A stretch of DNA of 64,000 bases from Kyrpidia tusciae DSM 2912. Lineage in GTDB: Bacteria > Bacillota > Bacilli > Kyrpidiales > Kyrpidiaceae. Of the stretch, positions 53,414 through 60,961 are shown piece after piece; position 1 is the stretch's first letter; every line of letters begins with the position of its first letter. The stretch covers positions 248,001-312,000 of the forward strand of contig NC_014098.1 of NCBI RefSeq assembly GCF_000092905.1, read 5' to 3'. The position numbers and the translations under genes are program-made. A model generated the notes under the pieces. It saw only the letters and a list, made by a program, of their open reading frames with translations, made no database searches and was not told where the DNA came from.

Positions 53414-54700
53414 ATGAGCACAGCCCGGATTCTTTTCGCGAGCCTCATCGGATCGGTCATCGAATGGTATGACTTTTATCTGTATGGTTCAGCCACAGCT
53501 CTGGTTTTTTCGACATTATATTTTCCCACTCATGATCCCGCGGTTTCCATCATCCTGGCCTTTGCCACTTTTGGAGCGGGTTATGCCGCCCGACCTCTGG
53601 GAAGTGTACTTTTTGGTCACTTCGGCGATCGCCTTGGCCGTAAAGCCGCCTTGATGTTCACTTTGATGGGGATGGGAGGAAGTTCCACACTCATTGGCCT
53701 GCTGCCCACCTATCAGCATATCGGCCTGTGGGCCCCCGCCCTTTTGGTTCTCCTTCGCTTAATCCAGGGGGTCGCTCTGGGGGGTGAATGGGGAGGTGCG
53801 ATCCTTCTCGCTACCGAAAATGCCCCCAAAGGAGTGCGCGGGCTATACGGGTCGATTCCGCAAATGGGGGTGCCCGTGGGTCTGGTGTTGGGGACGTTTG
53901 GCCTGGCGCTGATCAACCACTTTACAACCAACGCACAGTTCATGGCCTGGGGATGGCGAATTCCATTTTTATTCAGCATTTTTCTCGTGGTGGTCGGCCT
54001 TTGGATTCGCGGCGGCGTGGACGAGACTCCAGTTTTCAAGGCCCAGAAACAAAGCGGAGATGTTGCCCGGGTTCCCCTGATTGACGCTTTGGTGCACGAT
54101 TGGAAAAATGTTCTCCGGGCGATCGGGTTGAAGCTGGGAGACGGGTTTGTCAACGTGTTCACCATGTCCTACGTACTCACTTTTGCCACGATGTATCTTG
54201 GGTATTCCCGGGGTGACGCGTTGAACGCATTGACTCTGGGTTGTGCCACGATGCTGATCGTCATGCCCATCATCGGATATTATTCTGATTATATTGGAAG
54301 AAAGCGCATTTACATCTCCGGATTAGTTCTGCTACTGGTGTTGTCCATCCCTTATTTTGCCTTAATGGCCCAACATGTCATTTGGCTATATCTCATGGAG
54401 GTCATCGTGCTGGGGATCGTATGGGGGGCCATCTTCGCCACTCAGGGGACATTTTTCTCGGAGCTGTTTCCCGCAAAGGTCCGGTACACGGGATTGTCGG
54501 TGGGATACCAGGTGGCTGCGGCCATTGTCGGTTTTGGGCCTCTGGCATGGACGGCCATGGCAAAAAATTTTGGCCCGTCACCATGGGTATTCGGGGGGTT
54601 TTTTATCGGAGGGCTGATCATCTCCCTGGTTCTCAGTTTGTTCTCGCCGGAGACCAAGGAGATCGCCTATTCTCGAACCGAGCTCACTGCCGAGAATTAA
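53414..54700 (+). CDS. Metabolite:H+ symporter (MHS-family MFS transporter)
   Basis: A 428-residue protein with 12 predicted hydrophobic helices. GSVIEWYDFYLYGSAT in helix 1 and GHFGDRLGRKAAL between helices 2 and 3 are the hallmarks of the metabolite:H+ symporters that carry shikimate, proline/betaine, citrate or oxoglutarate. RLIQGVALGGEWGGA is also diagnostic. The ATG at 53414 follows GGGGGGGATG; an upstream frame to 53312 overlaps the promoter. It is divergent from the sigma-54 activator, under a -24/-12 promoter. It is paired functionally with the CoA ligase, so a carboxylate substrate is likely. Confidence 0.88.
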   Translation: MSTARILFASLIGSVIEWYDFYLYGSATALVFSTLYFPTHDPAVSIILAFATFGAGYAARPLGSVLFGHFGDRLGRKAALMFTLMGMGGSSTLIGLLPTYQHIGLWAPALLVLLRLIQGVALGGEWGGAILLATENAPKGVRGLYGSIPQMGVPVGLVLGTFGLALINHFTTNAQFMAWGWRIPFLFSIFLVVVGLWIRGGVDETPVFKAQKQSGDVARVPLIDALVHDWKNVLRAIGLKLGDGFVNVFTMSYVLTFATMYLGYSRGDALNALTLGCATMLIVMPIIGYYSDYIGRKRIYISGLVLLLVLSIPYFALMAQHVIWLYLMEVIVLGIVWGAIFATQGTFFSELFPAKVRYTGLSVGYQVAAAIVGFGPLAWTAMAKNFGPSPWVFGGFFIGGLIISLVLSLFSPETKEIAYSRTELTAEN

Positions 54701-54731
54701 GCCGCTTTCTGTTTAGCATATGAGTCATCCG

Positions 54732-54763
54732 CCGCCCCGGGGAGTGTGCCGGGGCGGGCTCTT
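54732..54763 (+). terminator. Intrinsic terminator of the transporter gene
   Basis: CCGCCCCGG (54732-54740), loop GGAGTGTG, CCGGGGCGG (54749-54757), then GCTCTTTC. Confidence 0.65.
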
Positions 54764-54867
54764 TCAACGTGGTGTAGTCCTGAGAAGCGGGCATTGTCCC
54801 CTTTCCCCGAATGGCCCGTCGCGACGCCCGGGATCTTGAACGGGGGACACCGTGTCAGGGGATGTTC

Positions 54868-56277
54868 CTACAAATCCACCTGGTGGTGGGGGCGTGGCTC
54901 TTTTCTGTATTTCCCTGGAAATACGTCACAATCCACGAGTTGCCGAAAGGTGTCGTGATGGCGAATCAGATGGACCTGACCGGAGGTGCGAATCATCGCG
55001 GCGCCGGCCCGGGGAAAGCTGTTGGCTTCGGACATATATTCAAGCACGTAGGCGCCGGTGTCCAAAAAGGCCAAACGGTCTCCGGGGCGCGTGTTCCCCG
55101 GAAGGAGATAGTACTCGCTGCCCTGGGCGCCGTCGCGAAAATAATCCCGGTGGTCGTACAAGGGGCCGCCGATTTTGAAGGGGACATCGTGAGTTTGTTC
55201 TGCCCGGGTGACGGACAAAGCGGCCCTGTTGCTCGGTTCCCCGGGCCACTGAGGAAGGATGTTGAGTCCGGCATCGACGATTAACCAGCGCACGATATCG
55301 GTGATATTTCCTTCTTCGTCCCGAATCGATTTGCTTTTTACCTGGCGGACGGTGGTCAGCAATAGGCCGGCGTTCGCAATGAGCCGCTCGCCGGGAGACA
55401 GAACGAAACGCAGCGGCCGGTCGTACTGGGTCAAGAGCTCCGCCAAGGTCCGCGCGGCCAGCAGATCCTGATCCAATTCTGCGGCGGCTTCATCCGAGGA
55501 CGGAAGATCTAACTCCTGCACCTGAAGTGGCAGTTCTCCCCCCAGGAAGAGAACATCCCCATCCACCCCGAGCCGACTTCGAATCTGTTCTAACAGTTCT
55601 AGGGCGATCTCGCCGACTCGACGTAACGTTTCGGGTTTCCACCGGTAGGTGCCGACCTGCACATGAAGACCCCGGATACGTATGCCGGGATAATTAAGGG
55701 TTTGCTCGGCGAAAGAAAGCAAGTCATGACGATCGATCCCGGACTTTAGATAATAGGGAGTGGGTGGCCGATGGTTGGGGAAAGACAGCACGGGGTCGAC
55801 TTCCAACAGAATGTCGGCCGGGCGCGCCATGCGGGTACCCAGCGTGGACAACGTCTCGATTTCCGACAGGGAGTCCGTACTGATCGCCCGTACCCCTCGT
55901 TCCAAGGCATGGGAGAGAAGTTCCGGAGGTCTATCTGCTCCGGCGAGCAAGATGCGTTCTCCACTGAAACCTGCGGTGAGAGCCTTTTTGAGCTCTCCCA
56001 TAGAGCCGACCTCGACCCCGATACCGGTCCGACCGATGGCTTGAAGAATGGCCAGATTCGAAGAGGCCCGCAGCGGAAAGAACAGGTCGGCGGGTACGTG
56101 TTCGTAGTGAAAGGCGTCGTGGAGTTGACGGACATTTCGCCACAGATGGGATTCGGAATACACATACAGTGGCGTGCCGAAGCGATCCGCCAGTGCCTCT
56201 AGATCGACATCATCCATAGTTAGCCGGCCATTGCGAATGAGCATGTTCCGTCTTGTCAGTTTATCGAACAGGACCAT
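54868..56277 (-). CDS. PLP-decarboxylase-fold protein lacking the catalytic lysine
   Basis: A 469-residue protein with the layout of group IV decarboxylases (diaminopimelate/ornithine/arginine): an N-terminal alanine-racemase-like barrel (about 30-300) and a C-terminal beta domain. Where LysA carries the PLP lysine (Y-A-V-K-A-N-x-N-L-A), this protein has FPLRASSNLA, with Arg70 in place of the lysine. The His of HVQVGTY is kept; the usual glycine triplet is GGE. The active-site cysteine motif C-E-S-x-D reads NTRPGD. It is thus probably not a PLP decarboxylase but may keep a binding or carrier role. The ATG at 56277 follows GGGGATCGCC. Confidence 0.72.
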   Translation of the reverse strand: MVLFDKLTRRNMLIRNGRLTMDDVDLEALADRFGTPLYVYSESHLWRNVRQLHDAFHYEHVPADLFFPLRASSNLAILQAIGRTGIGVEVGSMGELKKALTAGFSGERILLAGADRPPELLSHALERGVRAISTDSLSEIETLSTLGTRMARPADILLEVDPVLSFPNHRPPTPYYLKSGIDRHDLLSFAEQTLNYPGIRIRGLHVQVGTYRWKPETLRRVGEIALELLEQIRSRLGVDGDVLFLGGELPLQVQELDLPSSDEAAAELDQDLLAARTLAELLTQYDRPLRFVLSPGERLIANAGLLLTTVRQVKSKSIRDEEGNITDIVRWLIVDAGLNILPQWPGEPSNRAALSVTRAEQTHDVPFKIGGPLYDHRDYFRDGAQGSEYYLLPGNTRPGDRLAFLDTGAYVLEYMSEANSFPRAGAAMIRTSGQVHLIRHHDTFRQLVDCDVFPGKYRKEPRPHHQVDL

Positions 56278-56474
56278 GGCGATCCCCATCCCCCTCGGCA
56301 CCTCTGTTGCGCTCCCCTTTGAATTGAAGCGATTTGTACCCTATAATTCACCATATCCCTCTGCTCCTTGCTCCCCCAAGAGACAAATGGAGGAAAAATG
56401 ACTGGTTCAGGTGGTCGATCTCATGTGATGCGTATGCACAGTTGGGAATAGTTGATTTGAACTATTACCTTGGA

Positions 56475-56503
56475 TTGACATGATGCCCTGGGGGGTATAT
56501 ACT
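56475..56503 (+). promoter_or_regulatory. Sigma-A promoter with CstR-type operator
   Basis: TTGACA (56475-56480), 17-base spacer, TATACT (56498-56503): an almost perfect sigma-A promoter. Within the spacer, the reverse strand of 56483-56498 reads ATACCCCCCAGGGCAT. This resembles the ATACCCC-GGGTAT operators of CstR/CsoR-family repressors, and a CstR-like gene lies downstream at 57333. It drives the rhodanese cluster. Confidence 0.7.
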
Positions 56504-56544
56504 GCATCCATAAATATACTCTCTCCGGTATCGGAGGTGCGAGA

Positions 56545-56814
56545 TTGCCCCCGGTTTAGATCGCAGACGTGCGGGAGGCGCACGAGCTTCGATCAGGTCA
56601 CGTACCGGGAGCTGTGAATGTGCCGCTGAGCCGATTGTCTCGCGAATTGCACCGCATCCCAAAGGATCGGGAGGTGGCCTTGATCTGTCGAAGCGGCCAT
56701 CGAAGTGTTCAGGCGGCACGAATCCTGAAAAAGGCCGGGTATGCCCGGCTCTGGAACGTTCGGGGCGGGATGATCGCCTGGAATCGACGGCTCCATTCAA
56801 AGCGGAGCCGGTGA
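56545..56814 (+). pseudogene. Single-domain rhodanese with nonsense codon 5
   Basis: A TTG start at 56545 has an ideal GGAGGTGCGAGA ribosome site, and codon 5 (56557-56559) is TAG. Beyond it the frame encodes a normal rhodanese: IADVREAHELRSGHVPGAVNVPL, then the active loop CRSGHRS with its cysteine, and GGMIAWNR. A single C-to-T change (CAG to TAG) would explain the stop. Reinitiation at GTG 56569 would give 81 residues, but there is no ribosome site before it. It belongs to the CstR cluster and its product would transfer persulfide sulfur. Confidence 0.72.
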
Positions 56815-56873
56815 GTGCGGTGAAAAACATGAAAAGATAGGGCCGCGCCGCGGCTCGTGAAGGAGGATTTCGG

Positions 56874-57200
56874 ATGCGCGAGTGGAGTGGCGAGGACCTA
56901 TGGCGCCGGATGCAGGAGGGGACTGCCCCCCGGATTATCGACGTGCGGGAACCGGTAGAGTATTATGAACACGGGCATATCCCTGGAGCGGAATTAATCC
57001 CGATGGGCGAGATTTCTGCAGCTCTCGGCCGAATTTCAAAGCACGAGGAGATTGTTTTTGTCTGCCGGTCGGGCAGCCGAAGTGGCTATGTGTGCCAATT
57101 CCTTCAGCGGTTGGGGTACGAGCGTGTCATCAACCTGGCCGGTGGCATGATCTACTGGCCTGGAGCGGTGAATTACGGACCTGAATCCGAAGGTGCGTGA
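56874..57200 (+). CDS. Single-domain rhodanese
   Basis: A 108-residue sulfurtransferase. RIIDVREPVEYYEHGHIPGAELIPMGEI is the rhodanese core, the active-site loop is CRSGSRS with the persulfide cysteine near residue 63, and GGMIYWPG closes the domain. The ATG at 56874 follows AAGGAGGATTTCGG. The preceding gene encodes a related but disrupted rhodanese. Placed between that gene and cstR, it should move sulfane sulfur in a sulfide/persulfide detoxification pathway. Confidence 0.9.
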   Translation: MREWSGEDLWRRMQEGTAPRIIDVREPVEYYEHGHIPGAELIPMGEISAALGRISKHEEIVFVCRSGSRSGYVCQFLQRLGYERVINLAGGMIYWPGAVNYGPESEGA

Positions 57201-57297
57201 GCAGGTGCCTTCCGGAGCGGACAGTGCCGTCAGCCGCTCGGCAGGATGTTAGAGCCTGGACCCCGGAAAGCGTCCCAGGCGTATCGTAAACCACTTC

Positions 57298-57304
57298 GGG
57301 GTAT
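57298..57304 (+). promoter_or_regulatory. Candidate CstR half-operator and -10 before cstR
   Basis: GGGGTAT (reverse ATACCCC) at 57298-57304 abuts a TATAGT box at 57307-57312. This suggests a second, weaker autoregulated start site just ahead of cstR. Confidence 0.4.
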
Positions 57305-57332
57305 GGTATAGTCAACAGTGAGGTGTTGGACC

Positions 57333-57593
57333 ATGGAATACACAGATGCGATGAAGAATCGCCTGAAGCGCATCGAGGGTCAGGTTCGGGGCATTATGGG
57401 CATGATGGAAAAGGAGCAGTCCTGTCGAGATGTTGTCACGCAACTGTCCGCAGTTCGGGCGGCGATCGACCGGCTCATTGTATATGTGATCGGATCGAAC
57501 ATGGAAATGTGCATCCGGGACGAAGTTGAGAACGGCCGCCCTGCGGACCAAGTGATTCAAGAAGCCATTGAACTTTTGATGAAAAGTCGCTGA
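57333..57593 (+). CDS. cstR: CstR-type persulfide-responsive repressor (CsoR/FrmR family)
   Basis: An 86-residue all-helical repressor. Cys31 (QSCRDVV) and Cys60 (NMEMC) sit at the two positions used by CstR for polysulfide sensing. The residue that is His in copper-sensing CsoR is Asn56 here, which points to a sulfur rather than copper sensor. CstR forms di- to tetrasulfide bridges with persulfides and leaves its operators. The ATG at 57333 follows GTGAGGTG; a GTG at 57318 is less likely. It lies within the rhodanese/DUF302 cluster whose promoter carries a matching operator. Confidence 0.85.
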   Translation: MEYTDAMKNRLKRIEGQVRGIMGMMEKEQSCRDVVTQLSAVRAAIDRLIVYVIGSNMEMCIRDEVENGRPADQVIQEAIELLMKSR

Positions 57594-57645
57594 TCGACAC
57601 CGCTTCGCGGCAACGGGGAAGGATAAGGACGGAAGGAGGAGGAAT

Positions 57646-58035
57646 ATGTTTCATTATACGGTGACCACCGACAAATCCCTGGAAGAGTCTGTTCGCGCCC
57701 TGGAGGAATCCCTCAAAGAGCGCCGCTTTGGTGTGTTGTGGCAGATGGACATCCCGGAGAAACTCCGGGAAAAGGGGGTATCTTTTGATACCCCGTACCG
57801 AGTCCTGGAGGTATGCAATCCCCAGGAGGCGGCTAGGGTACTGGGGAGGGAACTGCTGGTGGGGTACTTCTTGCCTTGCAAGATTGTCGTCTACCGGGAC
57901 GGGGAAAAGACCAAGATCGGTCTGCCCCGGCCGACCATGCTGCTCGGCCACGCCTCGGAGGACGCCGAGTTGCGGGAGATCGCCCAGCGGGTGGAGGAGC
58001 AACTCACTGCAGCCGTTGATGCGGCGGCCCGCTGA
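57646..58035 (+). CDS. DUF302 family protein
   Basis: A 129-residue soluble protein matching the DUF302 fold: it opens YTVTTDKSLEESVRALEESLKERRFGVLW and contains YRVLEVCNPQEAARVL and FLPCKIVVYRDG, both typical. One cysteine is in EVCNP and another in LPCKI. DUF302 proteins often sit beside sulfur and metal stress genes, but their function is unsettled. A ribosome site AAGGAGGAGGAAT precedes the ATG. It is cotranscribed with cstR (52 bases) and the methyltransferase (25 bases). Confidence 0.85.
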   Translation: MFHYTVTTDKSLEESVRALEESLKERRFGVLWQMDIPEKLREKGVSFDTPYRVLEVCNPQEAARVLGRELLVGYFLPCKIVVYRDGEKTKIGLPRPTMLLGHASEDAELREIAQRVEEQLTAAVDAAAR

Positions 58036-58060
58036 AAGTCGACATGTAAGGGGTGAGGGC

Positions 58061-58645
58061 GTGGGACATCGATTTCATCCCGACCACATGGACCGATTGC
58101 TTGGGGAGGAACGGAGGGGCGTCCTGCCTCCGGATCGAATTCTCGACCTCTTAGCTCCGAATCCCGCAGATACAGTGGCGGATATCGGGGCCGGGCCGGG
58201 GTATTTTACCCTTCCCCTCGCCGAGCGGACCCAGGGGACGGTGTATGCCATAGACGTGGAACCGCGGATGTTGGAAGTGTTGCAGAGCCGTTGGCCAGGC
58301 GGGATGCCGGCGAGGGTGCGGCCGCTCGTCGGCGCGGCTGACGATTTGCCCCTGCCCGACGGATCGGTGGACCGGCTCCTCTACTCATTGGTGCTTCACG
58401 AAGTAGATGCTCTGGATGAGGCCCTTCAAGAAGCGCGACGCGTGCTCAGGCTCAATGGGAGAATGGTGGTGATCGAATGGCACCCGGAGGCGACAGACCA
58501 GAAAGGGCCCCCCAAACAGGAACGATTAAATCCCGATCGCTTGGCTCAGCAAATGATGCGGTGCGGACTGAAGGTGGAGAGTCTTCTGGACGTCAGTGCG
58601 TTTCATTACGCTCTTGTGGCCGCACCTCAAACGCATGCCCGCTGA
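58061..58645 (+). CDS. Class I SAM-dependent methyltransferase
   Basis: A 194-residue protein with SAM-binding motif I VADIGAGPGYFTLPLAERT (about 39-57), acidic motif YAIDVEPRMLE and a post-motif DDLPLPDGSVDRLLYSLVLHEV; it resembles UbiE/arsenite or small-molecule thiol methyltransferases. The GTG at 58061 follows AAGGGGTGAGGGC and replaces a longer frame. Its place after DUF302 suggests it may methylate sulfide, persulfide or a metal(loid), but no conserved triad of cysteines for arsenite is seen. Confidence 0.82.
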   Translation: MGHRFHPDHMDRLLGEERRGVLPPDRILDLLAPNPADTVADIGAGPGYFTLPLAERTQGTVYAIDVEPRMLEVLQSRWPGGMPARVRPLVGAADDLPLPDGSVDRLLYSLVLHEVDALDEALQEARRVLRLNGRMVVIEWHPEATDQKGPPKQERLNPDRLAQQMMRCGLKVESLLDVSAFHYALVAAPQTHAR

Positions 58646-58662
58646 CCGGGTTCGCCTCATGG

Positions 58663-58767
58663 TTGGCTCGGCGGGTGCGTTGCGGCTGGTGCCCCGGGCA
58701 ACTCGTGTTTTTCGCCGTGGCGGCAGCGGTTCTGGTGATGACCGTCGTCGCCCGATTGTTGCATTAA
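58663..58767 (+). CDS. Candidate small single-span membrane protein
   Basis: A 34-codon frame (TTG start, or GTG 58675) encoding RCGWCPGQ followed by a hydrophobic stretch that ends in VVARLLH. It would span the membrane once with a CxxC near the inner face. There is no convincing ribosome site. It sits between the methyltransferase and resA, where small accessory membrane proteins of cytochrome biogenesis can occur. Speculative. Confidence 0.28.
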   Translation: MARRVRCGWCPGQLVFFAVAAAVLVMTVVARLLH

Positions 58768-58789
58768 CCGAGACGAAGGAGGGAGCGGG

Positions 58790-59353
58790 GTGACCGGCAA
58801 GCGCAAGAGCGGCATGGGGTTCACGATCTTTGTCGTGGTCGTGCTCCTCATTGCCGTGGCCGTCGTCATCAATGTCACGAAATCGAACGGATCCGAAGCC
58901 GGAGCGGGGGGTGGTGCGGCCCTGCCGATTAAAGGATACCAGGCTCCGGATTTTACTTTGAAAACGTTTGACGGACAGGCTGTGACATTGTCCCAGATGA
59001 AAGGCAAGCCGGTATTCTTGAATTTCTGGGCTTCCTGGTGTCCCCCGTGCCAGGCGGAAACGCCAGACCTCGTGGAAATGCATAAGAAATACGGCGATAA
59101 GATCGCCTTTTATGGCATCAACCTGACGCAACAAGATGACCAGCAAAAAGCCTTGGATTTCATCAAAAACTACAAGATTGATTATCCTGTCCTCTCGGAT
59201 GCAGAGGGCAAGGTGTCTGATCTGTACCGGGTACAGGCCATCCCCACCAGCGTGTTTATCGCTCCGGACGGCAAGATCGTCGAGTTGGTTCAGGGACTGA
59301 TGACGAAACAGGATATGGACCGGTTATTCGGGGAATTGGCATCGGCAAAGTAG
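58790..59353 (+). CDS. resA: ResA-type membrane-anchored thiol-disulfide oxidoreductase
   Basis: A 187-residue protein with an N-terminal transmembrane anchor (about 10-28) and a thioredoxin fold outside the membrane, with active site WCPPC (about 83-87) and cis-proline in IPTSVFI. It reduces the haem-binding cysteines of apocytochrome c in Gram-positive cytochrome maturation. The GTG start at 58790 follows AAGGAGGGAGCGGG. The next gene is CcdA, its electron donor. The match to the c-type cytochromes elsewhere in the window is natural. Confidence 0.88.
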   Translation: MTGKRKSGMGFTIFVVVVLLIAVAVVINVTKSNGSEAGAGGGAALPIKGYQAPDFTLKTFDGQAVTLSQMKGKPVFLNFWASWCPPCQAETPDLVEMHKKYGDKIAFYGINLTQQDDQQKALDFIKNYKIDYPVLSDAEGKVSDLYRVQAIPTSVFIAPDGKIVELVQGLMTKQDMDRLFGELASAK

Positions 59354-59459
59354 AAGATTGTCCGGGGGCTGAACACGGGACAGGCGTGTGCCGGCTGACG
59401 CGAGGCGCGAAGGCCGATGGCGGGCTCCGGCGGCCTCCGGGGTAGGGAAGGTGATAATC

Positions 59460-60167
59460 GTGTCGGAACCGGTGACCCTGTGGCTGGCGTTTGGCGCAGG
59501 ATTGCTTTCCTTTGTCTCTCCCTGTGTATTGCCCTTGTACCCTTCGTATATTTCTTACATCTCCGGCGTGTCCTGGGGGGAAGGTGCCGATCGCGCCGAG
59601 GCGCGAAGGCGGGCCTTGAAGTATGCGGTTTTTTTTGTGCTCGGGTTTTCCACCGTTTTCCTAGCTCTAGGGTGGTCTGCCAGCCTCATCGGCCAATTGT
59701 TTGTGGAGTATAAAATGTGGCTGCGGATCATCGGCGGGATTGTGGTCATCTTCATGGGCATGGTGATTGCCGGGTGGATTCGATCGGACTGGTTGATGCA
59801 GGAGAAAAAATGGACGGTCAATCGCAAACCGGTGGGGTATTTTGGAGCCTGGTTGATCGGAGTCAGTTTTGCCGCCGGCTGGACGCCGTGCATCGGCCCG
59901 ATCCTGGCCTCGGTGTTGGTCATGGCGGCCAACGAGCCCGGCCGGGCCCTCCTGTTCATGGCTCTTTACGCCTTGGGATTTGCACTGCCCTTTTTGATCC
60001 TGGCTTTTTCCCTCACCTCCTGGAAATGGCTGCAACAAAAGTCAGGCGTGGTCAGCAAGGCCGGCGGGGTCATCATGGTGGTCATGGGATTCTTGTTGCT
60101 GACGGATTCCCTGAGCACGATTACGGTCTGGCTCACGAAGTTGTTCGGCGGATTTACCGGCTTTTAA
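59460..60167 (+). CDS. ccdA: CcdA cytochrome c biogenesis membrane protein
   Basis: A 235-residue protein with six hydrophobic helices and the two CcdA cysteine motifs, SPCVLPLYPSY in helix 1 and AGWTPCIGP in helix 4. It passes electrons from cytoplasmic thioredoxin to ResA. The GTG at 59460 follows AAGGTGATAATC; a GTG at 59451 or a longer frame to 59388 are alternatives. It is transcribed with resA, and the whole series from 56545 to 60167 could be one long unit. Confidence 0.9.
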   Translation: MSEPVTLWLAFGAGLLSFVSPCVLPLYPSYISYISGVSWGEGADRAEARRRALKYAVFFVLGFSTVFLALGWSASLIGQLFVEYKMWLRIIGGIVVIFMGMVIAGWIRSDWLMQEKKWTVNRKPVGYFGAWLIGVSFAAGWTPCIGPILASVLVMAANEPGRALLFMALYALGFALPFLILAFSLTSWKWLQQKSGVVSKAGGVIMVVMGFLLLTDSLSTITVWLTKLFGGFTGF

Positions 60168-60180
60168 CTGCGCTTCGCCT

Positions 60181-60927
60181 TCATGGCGCCGCGAGACAGA
60201 AGGAGCGGATCCGGTCCACCAGTATGTCGGGACATTCCACGTGGAGAAAATGGCCATATCCTTGTAGGACCTCCAATTTGGCCCCGGGAATGCCTGCGGC
60301 TGTCTCCCGGGCGGAGGACAGAGGGGTTATGCGGTCCTGGTCTCCTTGGAGGATCAGAGTGGGCGCCTCGATCCGGTGTAGCTGATCTCTCAAATCAAAG
60401 CCGGCCAGAGCCCGGGATGCGACGCGCAGAATCTCGGGTTCCGGGCGCGGATAGCCCTTCATACGGCCGACGACGGTCATGAGGGGCGTTTTTGTTCCCA
60501 CGAACTCCTTGATGGGGATGCCGCCCCGAGGGCTCACGAGCCGCCCCGGCCGCTCCGGGCCCGCAGCGGAACGGGTGGAAATGAGGACGAGAGAGCGGCA
60601 GTGCTCAGGGTGGGCGATGGCAAAAGCCTGGGCGATGAAGCTTCCCATGGAGTGGCCCACAATGTGCGCCCTCTCGATCTCCAGGGCGCGCAGGAGGCCT
60701 GCCAGATCGGCCACGTGGTCGTCCAAAGTGTAGGAAGCCGGGTGGGTGCTCTCGCCGTGTCCCCGGCAGTCATAGACCAGAGTCTCAAAATCTGCCGCCA
60801 GAGGCGGGGCGACGTGGTTCCAGACGATGCGGCTTCCCGCCATTCCGTGGATAAACACCATTGGCGGGCCGGATCCTTCCAGGGTGTAAGCGATATCGAT
60901 GCCGCCTAAGTGGGCTTGGTTTTCCAT
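60181..60927 (-). CDS. Alpha/beta-hydrolase
   Basis: A 248-residue alpha/beta-hydrolase with nucleophile Ser in VGHSMGSF (about residue 94), oxyanion region FIHGMAGSRIVW, an acidic residue in LQGDQDRITP and the catalytic His in GYGHFLHVE. It resembles BioH, 3-oxoadipate enol-lactonase and related esterases. The ATG at 60927 follows GAGGAGTGGACAGC; a frame to 61002 is not preferred. The stop is 13 bases from the convergent ccdA stop. Substrate unknown. Confidence 0.87.
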   Translation of the reverse strand: MENQAHLGGIDIAYTLEGSGPPMVFIHGMAGSRIVWNHVAPPLAADFETLVYDCRGHGESTHPASYTLDDHVADLAGLLRALEIERAHIVGHSMGSFIAQAFAIAHPEHCRSLVLISTRSAAGPERPGRLVSPRGGIPIKEFVGTKTPLMTVVGRMKGYPRPEPEILRVASRALAGFDLRDQLHRIEAPTLILQGDQDRITPLSSARETAAGIPGAKLEVLQGYGHFLHVECPDILVDRIRSFCLAAP

Positions 60928-60961
60928 GCTGTCCACTCCTCGCGTTTGGCTTTTAGGCTCC

